Positions 9,184 through 16,345 of a DNA stretch of 64,000 bases are shown piece after piece. The notes under the pieces are model-generated. The model was not told the origin of the DNA. It searched no databases and saw only the letters and a list, made by a program, of their open reading frames with translations. The stretch comes from Actinoplanes lobatus. GTDB taxonomy: Bacteria; Actinomycetota; Actinomycetes; Mycobacteriales; Micromonosporaceae. The stretch lies in assembly GCF_014205215.1 (NCBI RefSeq), contig NZ_JACHNC010000001.1, forward strand, positions 9,854,501-9,918,500, read 5' to 3'. The translations under genes and the position numbers were made by a program. Numbering within the stretch: position 1 is the first letter of the stretch; each line of letters begins with the position of its first letter.

Positions 9184-10167
9184 TCAGTACTGGCGGGTGG
9201 GAAGCGCGGCCTTGGCCTGCTCCGTGTTGAAGGTGGTCTCCTCGGTCAGGACCCGCTTCTCCACCGTCTCGCCGGCGTCGACCTTCTTGGCCAGCTCCAT
9301 CAGCTGCGGGCCGAGGAGCGGGCTGCACTCGACGATGAAGTTGATCTTGCCGTCGGCCAGGGCGGTCATGCCGTCCTTGACCGCGTCCACCGTGATGATC
9401 TTGATGTCGGCACCGGGCTTCTTGCCGGCCGCCTCGATCGCCTCGATGGCGCCGAGACCCATGTCGTCGTTGTGAGCGTAAAGCACGTCGATGTCCGGGA
9501 CGGACTGCAGGAAGGTCTCCATGACCGTCTTGCCGTCGGCGCGCTTGAAGTCACCGGTCTGCGACTTCACGACCTTCAGGTTGGGGTTCGCCGTGATCGC
9601 GTCGGCGAAGCCCTTCTGCCGGTCCAGGGCCGGGGCCGAGCCCGTGGTGCCCTGGAGCTCGACGATGTTGACCGGCTCCTTCGCGTCCTTGTACTCGGCG
9701 GCCAGCCAGACGCCGGCCTTCTTGCCCTCCTCGACGAAGTCCGAGCCGATGAAGGACGCGTACAGCGAGGTGTCCTGCGCGTCGACGGCGCGGTCGGTCA
9801 GGATCACCGGGATGCCGGCGTCCTTGGCCTCCTTGAGCACCGCGTCCCAGCCGGAGACAACCACCGGCGAGAAGGCGATGACGTCGACCTTCTGCGTGAT
9901 GAACGAGCGGATAGCGGAGATCTGGTTCTCCTGCTTACCCTGCGCGTCGGAGAACTTCAGCTCGATCCCGGCGGCCGCGGCCGAGTCCTGGATCGACTTG
10001 GTGTTCGCGGTACGCCAGCCGCTCTCGGCACCCACCTGGGAGAAACCGAGAACCAGCTTGTCGTCGCCGCCACCCTCGGACCCGCTGTCCCCGCCGCCGC
10101 AACCCGCGAGCGAGGAGACCAGCATGAGACCACCGAGGACCGCGGCCGCGTAGTTCCTGCGCACCAT
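9184..10167 (-). CDS. ytfQ: Sugar-binding lipoprotein (YtfQ-like)
   Basis: A 327-residue periplasmic-binding-protein-like lipoprotein (Peripla_BP_4). It has a short signal with lipobox LAGC near residue 23 and a Gly/Ser/Glu linker, then the two-lobed fold: LVLGFSQVGAESGWRTANT at the start of lobe 1 and IDVLYAHNDDMGLGAIEAIE in lobe 2, typical of YtfQ-type furanose binders. It is the first gene of the arabinose import/isomerase operon. GGGAGG lies two bases before the ATG and five before a GTG at 10164, so the true start may be one codon later. A candidate LacI operator is at 10181-10194, just upstream. Confidence 0.92.
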   Translation of the reverse strand: MVRRNYAAAVLGGLMLVSSLAGCGGGDSGSEGGGDDKLVLGFSQVGAESGWRTANTKSIQDSAAAAGIELKFSDAQGKQENQISAIRSFITQKVDVIAFSPVVVSGWDAVLKEAKDAGIPVILTDRAVDAQDTSLYASFIGSDFVEEGKKAGVWLAAEYKDAKEPVNIVELQGTTGSAPALDRQKGFADAITANPNLKVVKSQTGDFKRADGKTVMETFLQSVPDIDVLYAHNDDMGLGAIEAIEAAGKKPGADIKIITVDAVKDGMTALADGKINFIVECSPLLGPQLMELAKKVDAGETVEKRVLTEETTFNTEQAKAALPTRQY

Positions 10168-10180
10168 AACCTCCCGAAAC

Positions 10181-10194
10181 TGTTACCGTTCACA
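10181..10194. promoter_or_regulatory. Candidate arabinose repressor operator, site 1
   Basis: TGTTACCGTTCACA, a 14-bp imperfect palindrome centred on CG, fits a LacI-family operator. It lies 14 bp upstream of the binding-protein start in the divergent region with the LacI gene. Similar sites occur at 10280, 12022 and 34775. Assignment to the neighbouring LacI regulator is inference. Confidence 0.6.
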
Positions 10195-10279
10195 AATAAT
10201 TAGCGGCTGGCGCATCCACGCCCCAGGCCGCGAAGATCGCGGTGTGTTGCGATCGCCGTCACAGCTTGCGTTTCGAGAG

Positions 10280-10293
10280 TGTTACCGTTCTCA
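10280..10293. promoter_or_regulatory. Candidate arabinose repressor operator, site 2
   Basis: TGTTACCGTTCTCA repeats the first eleven bases of site 1 exactly, with one mismatch in the right half-site. It lies about 100 bp upstream of the LacI-type gene on its promoter side, so autoregulation, and looping with site 1 (99 bp apart), are plausible. Confidence 0.5.
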
Positions 10294-10391
10294 TCCCGCT
10301 CGTCAAGAGATCCTGATCGCTGTTTCGTAAAGGTTGCAAGAACGCCCACGTCACCGCTGGTGATCGGACACAAGCTGCTAGGAATCATCCA

Positions 10392-11480
10392 ATGGCGACA
10401 TCTGAGCCGGCCCCGGGAGCTCCCGAAGCCACCGCTGACCTGCCCGTACCCGTCCCCCGGCGATCGCCCAAGGAGCGCGGGAGCGTCATGCGCGACGTGG
10501 CCAAACTGGCCGGTGTCTCGCACCAGACCGTCTCGCGGGTCATCAACGAGCATCCCAACGTTCGGGCGGAGACCCGGGAGCGCGTCCTGGCCGCGATGCG
10601 ATCGCTCAACTACCGGCGGAACCTCGCCGCGCGGACCCTGGCCACCCGGGAGTCGCACACCCTCGGCATCGTCGGCTTCGAGACCACCCTGTTCGGGCCG
10701 GAGTCCATGCTGTACGGCATCGAGAGCGCCGCGCGTGCCGCCGGCTACCTGGTCAGCGTCGCCACCGTCCGGGACCTGTCGCACCGCCCCGTGCTCGAAG
10801 CCGTCGACCGCCTCGTCCAGCACGGCGTCGACGGGATCATCGCGATCGCCCCGAAGCCGGCCGTCACCACGGCGCTCACCCACGCCCCGGCCGGGATGGC
10901 GTGCGTCGCGGTCGGCGGGGACGGGCAGGCCGGCTTCCCGACCGTACGGGTGGACAACACCGCCGGCGCCCGTCTCGCCACCCGGCACCTGCTCGACCTC
11001 GGTCACGCCACCGTCCACCATGCCGCCGGCCCACTCGACTGGCCGGAGGCGCAGGCCCGGGTCGACGGCTGGCGCGAGACCCTGTACGCGGCCGGCGCCG
11101 TCGTACCGCCGGTGACCGCCGGCTGGTGGGACGCCGCCGCCGGCTACGAGCAGGGCCGCCGGCTGGCCGCCGACCCGGCGGTCACCGCGGTGTTCTGCGC
11201 CAACGACCGGATCGCCCTGGGCGTGCTGCGCGCCATGCACGAATCCGGCCGCCGGGTGCCCGAGGAGGTGAGTGTGGTCGGTTTCGACGACATGCCTGAC
11301 TCGGGATATTTCCTACCTCCGCTCACCACCGTCCACCAGGACTTCGCCGAACTCGGCCGGCGGGCGCTCGCCCTGCTGCTGCGCCACCTGGACCTGCCCG
11401 ACGGCGACACCCCACCGGACGGCGTGGTCGTCGCCCCCCGCCTCGTCCCCCGGACCAGCGCCGCGGCCCCGGCCGGGTGA
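10392..11480 (+). CDS. LacI-family regulator, probable arabinose repressor
   Basis: A 362-residue LacI/GalR-type repressor. An N-terminal extension of about 32 residues precedes the helix-turn-helix MRDVAKLAGVSHQTVSRVIN (residues 33-52) and the hinge helix (NLAARTLATR); the rest is a sugar-binding effector domain ending in VVVAPRLVPRTS. An internal ATG at 10488-10490, with GGGAG before it, would give a standard-length LacI protein; the upstream ATG at 10392 also has AGGAAT, so both starts are possible. It diverges from the arabinose transport/araA operon and precedes araD. Candidate operators lie on both sides. Expected to release DNA on binding arabinose or a derivative (inference from context). 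Confidence 0.92.
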   Translation: MATSEPAPGAPEATADLPVPVPRRSPKERGSVMRDVAKLAGVSHQTVSRVINEHPNVRAETRERVLAAMRSLNYRRNLAARTLATRESHTLGIVGFETTLFGPESMLYGIESAARAAGYLVSVATVRDLSHRPVLEAVDRLVQHGVDGIIAIAPKPAVTTALTHAPAGMACVAVGGDGQAGFPTVRVDNTAGARLATRHLLDLGHATVHHAAGPLDWPEAQARVDGWRETLYAAGAVVPPVTAGWWDAAAGYEQGRRLAADPAVTAVFCANDRIALGVLRAMHESGRRVPEEVSVVGFDDMPDSGYFLPPLTTVHQDFAELGRRALALLLRHLDLPDGDTPPDGVVVAPRLVPRTSAAAPAG

Positions 11481-11503
11481 CGGACGGTTGCGTCCTGGCC
11501 ACG

Positions 11504-11528
11504 GAGCACTACAGTCCGAGGAGTGCTC
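11504..11528. promoter_or_regulatory. Inverted repeat upstream of unknown gene
   Basis: Arms GAGCACT (11504-11510) and AGTGCTC (11522-11528) flank an 11-base spacer, 24 bp before the next gene. It could be an operator or a weak hairpin; no assignment is possible. Confidence 0.3.
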
Positions 11529-11552
11529 AACGACGAGAACGGACGGTGAACA

Positions 11553-11975
11553 GTGGCCTCCGGGGCGGGCGGGTGGTTCCGGCGCAAGGTGCCCCGGCTC
11601 TCCGGCACCCTGCACATCCGTGACGTCACCGGGCACGAGCTGGTCGTGCCGCTGCGGGGCCGCGCCTCGGTGCTGACCGCGGGCGGCACCGGCCTGCGCG
11701 GCTACGGTGAGGTCTGGGCCGTGCACACCACGGCCGGCAGCCCCACGGCGGAGACCCGGCTGATGATCGTCTACGGACACGGCGACGTCGAGGGCGAGCG
11801 CATGTCCGGGCTCTGCGCGGCCGGCGAGACCATCGAGCTCGACGGGGTCCGGTTCACCTGGCGCGCGCCGTCGCTGCCCTCCGCCTCCACCCGGGTCCCG
11901 CAGCCACGGCCACCGGCCGGGAACGTCCCCCGCCACCTGGAGCGCCCCGCCCGCCGAGCCGGAGTTGATCGCTAA
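11553..11975 (+). CDS. Unknown small protein
   Basis: A 140-residue protein of unknown family, GTG start with a GGACGG-like site upstream. No signal peptide or membrane helix. The middle (residues 15-110) looks like a beta-rich domain: strands such as LSGTLHIRD, HELVVPL, YGEVWAVH, TRLMIVYG and IELDGVRFTW alternate with turns; the last 30 residues are Pro/Arg-rich and probably disordered. It sits between the LacI gene and araD in the same direction, 72 bp after the LacI gene. Nothing in it suggests a sugar kinase, so it does not fill the missing araB role. The gene is supported by codon bias and position rather than by homology. Confidence 0.7.
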   Translation: MASGAGGWFRRKVPRLSGTLHIRDVTGHELVVPLRGRASVLTAGGTGLRGYGEVWAVHTTAGSPTAETRLMIVYGHGDVEGERMSGLCAAGETIELDGVRFTWRAPSLPSASTRVPQPRPPAGNVPRHLERPARRAGVDR

Positions 11976-12021
11976 CATCCCCCGCGTTTCAGACTTGTGT
12001 CTTCACGCGGAAGATCTCTAT

Positions 12022-12035
12022 CGTTAGCGCTAACA
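12022..12035. promoter_or_regulatory. Candidate arabinose repressor operator, site 3
   Basis: CGTTAGCGCTAACA contains the perfect 12-bp palindrome GTTAGCGCTAAC (12023-12034), 24 bp before the araD start. It is the most symmetric of the four sites and is a classic LacI-family operator shape. Confidence 0.65.
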
Positions 12036-12058
12036 ATGGCGGTCGAGGAGACGACGAC

Positions 12059-12766
12059 GTGACTTACGGTTCACCGGACCTGCGCCGGGCCGTGCTGCTG
12101 GCCAACCAGATGATCCCGGCGGCCGGGCTCGCCCAGCTGACCTGGGGCAACGTCAGCGGCATCGACCGCGACGGCGGCTACTACCTGATCAAGCCGTCCG
12201 GCGTGGCGTACTCGGACCTCACCGAGGACGACATGGTCCCCGTCGACCTGGAGACCGGCAAGGTCATCGAGGGCGGCCTGCGCCCGTCCGTCGACAGCGA
12301 GAGCCACCGCGCCTTCTACCTCGCGTGGCCGTCGATCGGCGGCGTCACCCACACCCACTCGACGAACGCCGTCGCGTTCGCCCAGGCCGACCGCGACATC
12401 CCGGTCCTCGGCACCACACACGCCGACACCTTCGACGGCCCGGTCCCGGTCACCCGCGGCCTCACCCCCGACGAGTGCGCCACCGACTACGAGCTCAACA
12501 CCGGCCGCGTCATCGTCGAACGCATCGGCGACGACACGGCCGCCGCCGGCATGCCGGCCGCGCTCGTCGCCAACCACGGCCCGTTCACGTGGGGCGCCAC
12601 CCCGAAGAAGTCCGTCGAACACGGCATCATCCTCGAAGCGGTCGCCGAGATGGCCATCAAGACACTCGCCCTCAACCCGGCCGCCTCCACCCCGCCCCAC
12701 CTCCAGGAACGCCACTTCAAACGCAAGCACGGCCCGGGCGCCTACTACGGCAACCCCCGCCCCTGA
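12059..12766 (+). CDS. araD: L-ribulose-5-phosphate 4-epimerase
   Basis: A 235-residue class II aldolase/epimerase that converts L-ribulose 5-phosphate to D-xylulose 5-phosphate, linking arabinose to the pentose phosphate pathway. Family features are present: LTWGNVSGID and YYLIKPSGVAY (phosphate binding), THTHS with the zinc-binding His pair near residue 98, HADTF, and VANHGPFTWG with the third His near 176. Length matches E. coli AraD (231). The GTG start has GAGGAG about ten bases upstream. A perfect palindromic operator candidate lies between promoter region and start. It is followed by a strong hairpin and then a gene-free repeat island. Confidence 0.95.
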   Translation: MTYGSPDLRRAVLLANQMIPAAGLAQLTWGNVSGIDRDGGYYLIKPSGVAYSDLTEDDMVPVDLETGKVIEGGLRPSVDSESHRAFYLAWPSIGGVTHTHSTNAVAFAQADRDIPVLGTTHADTFDGPVPVTRGLTPDECATDYELNTGRVIVERIGDDTAAAGMPAALVANHGPFTWGATPKKSVEHGIILEAVAEMAIKTLALNPAASTPPHLQERHFKRKHGPGAYYGNPRP

Positions 12767-12771
12767 CGCGC

Positions 12772-12817
12772 GTTCCCGGGTGGCCAACCTTCCCCTTCGC
12801 CCCGGCCACCCGGGAAC
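12772..12817 (+). terminator. Hairpin after araD
   Basis: A perfect 14-bp stem, GTTCCCGGGTGGCC (12772-12785) and GGCCACCCGGGAAC (12804-12817), with an 18-base loop, begins 6 bp after the araD stop. No T-tract follows, so it may be an actinobacterial I-shaped terminator or an RNA-end stabiliser. Confidence 0.6.
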
Positions 12818-12825
12818 TGTGCTCG

Positions 12826-12893
12826 ATTGCTCCGCTTCGCTCCGCGGCAAAACGCTGGGCCTAATTGCTCCGCTTCGCTCCGCGGCAAAACGC
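12826..12893. repeat. Two copies of a 30-bp direct repeat
   Basis: The same 30 bases, beginning ATTGCTCCGCTTCGCTCCGC, occur at 12826-12855 and 12864-12893 with 8 bases between. There is no coding bias. Similar G/C-rich units are seen as intergenic repeats in actinobacteria (family knowledge, not checked). Confidence 0.85.
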
Positions 12894-12900
12894 CTTGTAA

Positions 12901-12975
12901 CCGGTGTCGAGGCAGGTGATTTCCCGCCGCCAGCAAAACCCGCTGGCGTCGGCAAATCAGCTGCCTCGACACCGG
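12901..12975. repeat. Long near-perfect hairpin
   Basis: Arms 12901-12922 and 12954-12975 match at 21 of 22 positions (left begins CCGGTGTCGAGGCAG), and the 31-base interior has its own GC-rich arms around an AAAACCC loop. It could be a small palindromic mobile repeat or a structured RNA end; no gene overlaps it. Confidence 0.8.
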
Positions 12976-13207
12976 CGGCGTTTTGCGGGTGTGTGTGTTG
13001 AGTGTGCCGCCGGCCCGTTTGGTGCCGGGCGCGTGTCGTTCTTCAAACCCTTTTCGGTACGGGCTACGCCGCACCCGGCGCAACAGGGCCGTCCCGCCGA
13101 GCTCCGCGATCCTCTGCCGGGTCGAGGCTGTGCCGCGACCGCCGGGCTGAGCTGCCCGATCACCCTCACCCCGCCTTCACGCGATCTTGGACGTTGCCCA
13201 CCCGCTC

Positions 13208-13648
13208 GAGTCTTCTTCTTGGGTGTTTGCGGTTCTACGTCAAGCGGCCGGTCGGGCGAATCGCCGAATGGGTCCACCGTCCGCCGCGCTAGGCGGAAAT
13301 GGGGTTTTCGCCGGAAACAGGTGCCCGTTTCACCCGTTTTTCATGCCGACATTGTGCGATCTTGAACGATTTGCCACCCGACAGAGTCTTCTTTCTGGCT
13401 GCCCACGGGCGAATCCGGAATCCCTCGTCCAGCGGACGCGTCACCCTGAGCGATCTTGGTCGATTTATCACCGTCTCGGGTGACCAATCGTTCAAGATCG
13501 CAGAGCGTCGGCATGCAAAGCGGGCGAAACGGGCATCTGTTCCCCGCGAAAGCCCCATTTCCACCTAGCGCGGCGGATGGCGGCCCCTTCGCCGATTCGC
13601 CCGACCAGGCGCTTGACGTCGAACCGCAAACGCCCAAGGAGAAGACTC
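13208..13648. repeat. Large imperfect inverted repeat, arms about 175 bp
   Basis: The left arm (about 13208-13384) and the right arm (about 13474-13648) are inverted copies of each other with roughly 80-85% matching by eye, separated by about 90 bp. Landmarks shared by both include GTTTGCGGTT, GTCGGGCGAATC, CCGCCGCGCTAGG and GCGATCTTGAACGAT. Both strands therefore contain look-alike frames, none with a ribosome site or family resemblance. It resembles a non-coding palindromic element or decayed insertion. Confidence 0.8.
13450..13501. repeat. GATCTTGG palindrome, copy 1
   Basis: A 52-bp imperfect palindrome with ends GCGATCTTGG and TCAAGATCGC; it forms the inner end of the large inverted repeat. 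Two relatives lie at 13708 and 13790. Confidence 0.7.
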
Positions 13649-13707
13649 TCCGGAGCGACAAAACGCCCAAGATCGCGTTACGCGTGTCAGCGAGGGCCGG
13701 CGGTGGG

Positions 13708-13843
13708 CGATCTGGGACGTTTGGTTACCGGATGGGGTGGTCAAACGTCCAAGGTCGTGTAGCGCGGGGTTGGCAAGCGCGAGCGTGGGCGATCTTGAGC
13801 CTTTGGCTGCCGGGTGAGGTGGCAAACCGTCCAAGATCGTCGC
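13708..13843. repeat. GATCTTGG palindromes, copies 2 and 3
   Basis: Two further palindromes of about 52 bp: 13708-13760 (arms beginning CGATCTGGGACGTTTGG, ending CAAACGTCCAAGGTCG) and 13790-13842 (arms beginning GCGATCTTGAGC, ending CGTCCAAGATCG). Together with copy 1 they make a small repeat family, found in this window only in this island. They end just before the PstS-like stop codon. Confidence 0.7.
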
Positions 13844-13852
13844 GAATGCGGG

Positions 13853-14926
13853 TCAGCGGAGGGTGGAGAGGGTCTGGGCCACCCGGTCGCGAAGGGCCGG
13901 GGGCAGCGGGGTGAAGCCGGCGTGTTCGGCGGCGGACTGGCCGGGGCCGCTCGCCGCGTAGGCGAGGAAGCTGACCGCGGTCTCGGTGACGGAACCGCGG
14001 CACACCAGCTCGTAGGTGACCGACACGATGGGGTAGGCGCCGCCGGGCGCGGAGGCGTGGTCGATCTCCAGGCGCAGGTCGCCGCCGGTGCCGGTGACCT
14101 GAGCGGCGGCCACCGTGAGGCCGGCGGCGTGGTCGGACGGGCCGGTGAACCGGCCGTCCGCGGTGCCCACCTGGACGGTCGCCAGCGAGTCCACCCGCGC
14201 GTAGGAGAACTCCACGTACCCGATCGCCCCGTCGGTGCGGGCGATCGCGGCGGCGGCCCGCTGGCTGCCCCGGTACCCGGTGCCGCCGGGGACGGGCCAG
14301 TCGCCGCCGGTTCCGTGCGGCCAGTCGGCGGGGGCCGACGCCGCCAGGTAACGCAGCAGGTTGTCGGTGGTGCCGGAGCCGTCCGAGCGGTGGACGACCC
14401 GGATCCTCGTGGCGGGCAGGGCGGCGCCCGGGTTGTCAGCGGCGATGGCCGGGTCGTTCCAGGCGGTGATCCGGCCACCGAAGATCTTCGCGATGGTGGC
14501 CGGGGTGAGCCGCAGTTCCCCGACGCCGGCCACGTTGTAGGCGAGCGCGATCGGCCCGATCACCAACGGCAGGTGTACGGCCGGGCCGCTGCCGCACCGC
14601 CGATCCGCCAGGCTCTGATCAGATCCGGACAGCGGGGTGTCGGTCCCGGCGAAGTCACCGGTCCCGGCGAGGAAGGCCTTCACACCGGCGCCGGAGCCGG
14701 TGCTCGCGTACTCGATGGACGCGTCGGGGCAGGCGATCTGATAGCCCTTGATCCAGGCGTTGACCGCGTTGGTCTGCGCCGACGACCCCTGCCCGGCCAC
14801 GGTGCCGGCCGCACAGGAGAACGGCGGCGCGGCCGGTGCGGCGGGCGCCTCGCAGCCGGTCAGCGCGAGCAGCCCCACGACCGCGAGGATCCGCGATCTC
14901 CTTCGGACGTTCGGAGACGGGGTCAT
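13853..14926 (-). CDS. PstS-like phosphate-binding lipoprotein
   Basis: A 357-residue extracellular solute-binding protein of the PstS type. It has a signal peptide with lipobox LTGCEAP near residue 24, then AGQGSSAQTNAVNAWIKGY, STGSGAGVKAFLAG and DFAGTDTPLS (phosphate-loop motifs of PstS), IFGGRITAWNDP and VHRSDGSGTTDNLLRYL, all in family order. No pstC, pstA or pstB follows. The ATG overlaps the stop of the upstream membrane-protein gene by 4 bp (ATGA), so the two are translated together. That pairing suggests a surface sensor or binding partner rather than a plain phosphate importer, but this is inference. Confidence 0.88.
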   Translation of the reverse strand: MTPSPNVRRRSRILAVVGLLALTGCEAPAAPAAPPFSCAAGTVAGQGSSAQTNAVNAWIKGYQIACPDASIEYASTGSGAGVKAFLAGTGDFAGTDTPLSGSDQSLADRRCGSGPAVHLPLVIGPIALAYNVAGVGELRLTPATIAKIFGGRITAWNDPAIAADNPGAALPATRIRVVHRSDGSGTTDNLLRYLAASAPADWPHGTGGDWPVPGGTGYRGSQRAAAAIARTDGAIGYVEFSYARVDSLATVQVGTADGRFTGPSDHAAGLTVAAAQVTGTGGDLRLEIDHASAPGGAYPIVSVTYELVCRGSVTETAVSFLAYAASGPGQSAAEHAGFTPLPPALRDRVAQTLSTLR

Positions 14927-16287
14927 CGGTATTCCGCCAATCGCCGGCGTACCCCGTACGGGATCAGAAGAGCGATCAGCGTGAGGGTCACGACGGGCAG
15001 GACCACCCACCCGGTCGTGGTGCTCTCCGCGGCGCGCAGCGCCCGGTCGAACTCCTGCTTGCGCGTCTCGGTGACGCCCGCCAGCGCCGCGTCGAAGTAG
15101 GCGAAGTCGAAGGCCGCGTCGCCCCGCCGGATGCCGGTCAGCAGCCGTACCGCCTCGGCGGTCCGGCCGTCGTCGGCCAGGGTGAGGATGCGCTCGTGGC
15201 CGGTCCGGTAGGCGGTCCACCGGTCGGCCGTCTCGGTTCCGGCCAGGCGGATGAGACCGCCGTGGGGCGAGGCGGCGGCCGGCTCGTTCTCCCAGGTGAC
15301 GAGCGAGCGGCAGGCGGGCGTACCGGTGAGGCACGCCGACTTGCCGTCGAAATCGTCCCGGTAGTAGGCCAGATTGGCGCTGACCACATACCGCCCGGTG
15401 TCGGCGGCGGCGTCGTAGCCCAGCGCGCGCAGTTCGGAGAGTGCCAGGTAGGGGCCGAGGCCACGGTCCCGGCCGTCGGCGAGCTGCCCGGACTGGGCGT
15501 GCAGGACCACGATCGAGGCGAGCGCCAGGATCGCGCCGAGGACGGTCGCCACGGCGAGCGGTGGGCTCCACGTCCGGCGGAAGCGGCGGGCCAGCCAGAT
15601 CTGGAGGCCGAGGAGGAGCCCGAGGAGCGCGCCGCCGCAGAGCAGGACGAGGGCCACCCCGGTGCCTTCGGTGGCGGTTTTCCGGGCGTACGCGTCATCG
15701 AGCCGTTCCGTACCCGCCTCCCGCAGCTGCCGGGCGGCCGGGAGCAGCCGTTGATGCAGCAGGTTGGTGGCCTGGGTGTAGTAGCCGAGGGCGTCCGGGG
15801 CGAGCCGCCCGGCGCCGGCGGCGGGGGTGGCGGCCTGGGCGGTGACGGCCTGCCCGACCCGCTGCCGGTAGACGGCGAGCCCGTCCATCAGGTCGAGCAC
15901 GATCGCCCGCTCGGCCTCCCCGGCGCCGGTGGTCAGCGACCGTTGCAGGTCCTGGTCCACCTGGTGGCCGCGGTCCCGGTAGGCGCCGAGCGCGTCGATC
16001 CGGCTGCCGGCCAGCTCATCGCTGTCACCGGCCAGCAGGATCCGGGTGACCTGGGCGTCCAGGTCGCTGAGGGCGAAGTAGAGGTCGGCGGCGGTGGCGG
16101 CCTGCGGGGCGGCTTCCCGGCCGATGACCCCGATCTGGTCACGCACCTGGGCCATCACCAGGCTGACCGAGAGCAGCAGCACGACGGCCGCACACACCGC
16201 GGAGGCGGTCCACAGTCTCAGGCGTGCCGGTGTCTCGTTCCGGAACATCGCCTCGATAAACGCGGGCACGCCGTCAAGGTAAGCCAT
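14923..16287 (-). CDS. Four-helix membrane protein with two outer domains, GlnX-like layout
   Basis: A 454-residue integral membrane protein with four hydrophobic segments near residues 24-46, 213-234, 245-264 and 428-447. Two large, mostly helical outer domains (about 47-205 and 265-425) lie between them; the first resembles a four-helix sensor (LYFALSDLDAQVTRILLAG). There is no kinase, HAMP or signalling domain. The layout is like actinobacterial GlnX, which works with binding lipoprotein GlnH and kinase PknG (family knowledge). Here it is translationally coupled to a PstS-like lipoprotein and no kinase gene is adjacent. I do not claim orthology; a ligand-sensing pair is the best guess. Confidence 0.75.
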   Translation of the reverse strand: MAYLDGVPAFIEAMFRNETPARLRLWTASAVCAAVVLLLSVSLVMAQVRDQIGVIGREAAPQAATAADLYFALSDLDAQVTRILLAGDSDELAGSRIDALGAYRDRGHQVDQDLQRSLTTGAGEAERAIVLDLMDGLAVYRQRVGQAVTAQAATPAAGAGRLAPDALGYYTQATNLLHQRLLPAARQLREAGTERLDDAYARKTATEGTGVALVLLCGGALLGLLLGLQIWLARRFRRTWSPPLAVATVLGAILALASIVVLHAQSGQLADGRDRGLGPYLALSELRALGYDAAADTGRYVVSANLAYYRDDFDGKSACLTGTPACRSLVTWENEPAAASPHGGLIRLAGTETADRWTAYRTGHERILTLADDGRTAEAVRLLTGIRRGDAAFDFAYFDAALAGVTETRKQEFDRALRAAESTTTGWVVLPVVTLTLIALLIPYGVRRRLAEYR

Positions 16288-16345
16288 TACCGCAATTCCC
16301 CGACGGCGCGCCCGGTCGTTTCCTATTCGTTTACCGTACGTCTAT

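Larger units (their letters stand above)
12767..13852. other. Gene-free repeat island of 1.1 kb
   Basis: Between the araD stop and the PstS-like stop I find no credible gene. Short frames here come from the inverted repeats described in separate entries. GC content is visibly lower than in neighbouring genes (many A/T-rich triplets), with no third-position bias, no ribosome site and no recognisable protein fragment. Confidence 0.8.

Noticed and set aside
13289..13568. Small look-alike proteins on both strands of the repeat island
   Set aside because: They resemble each other only because they lie on the two arms of the large inverted repeat; no ribosome site or coding bias.
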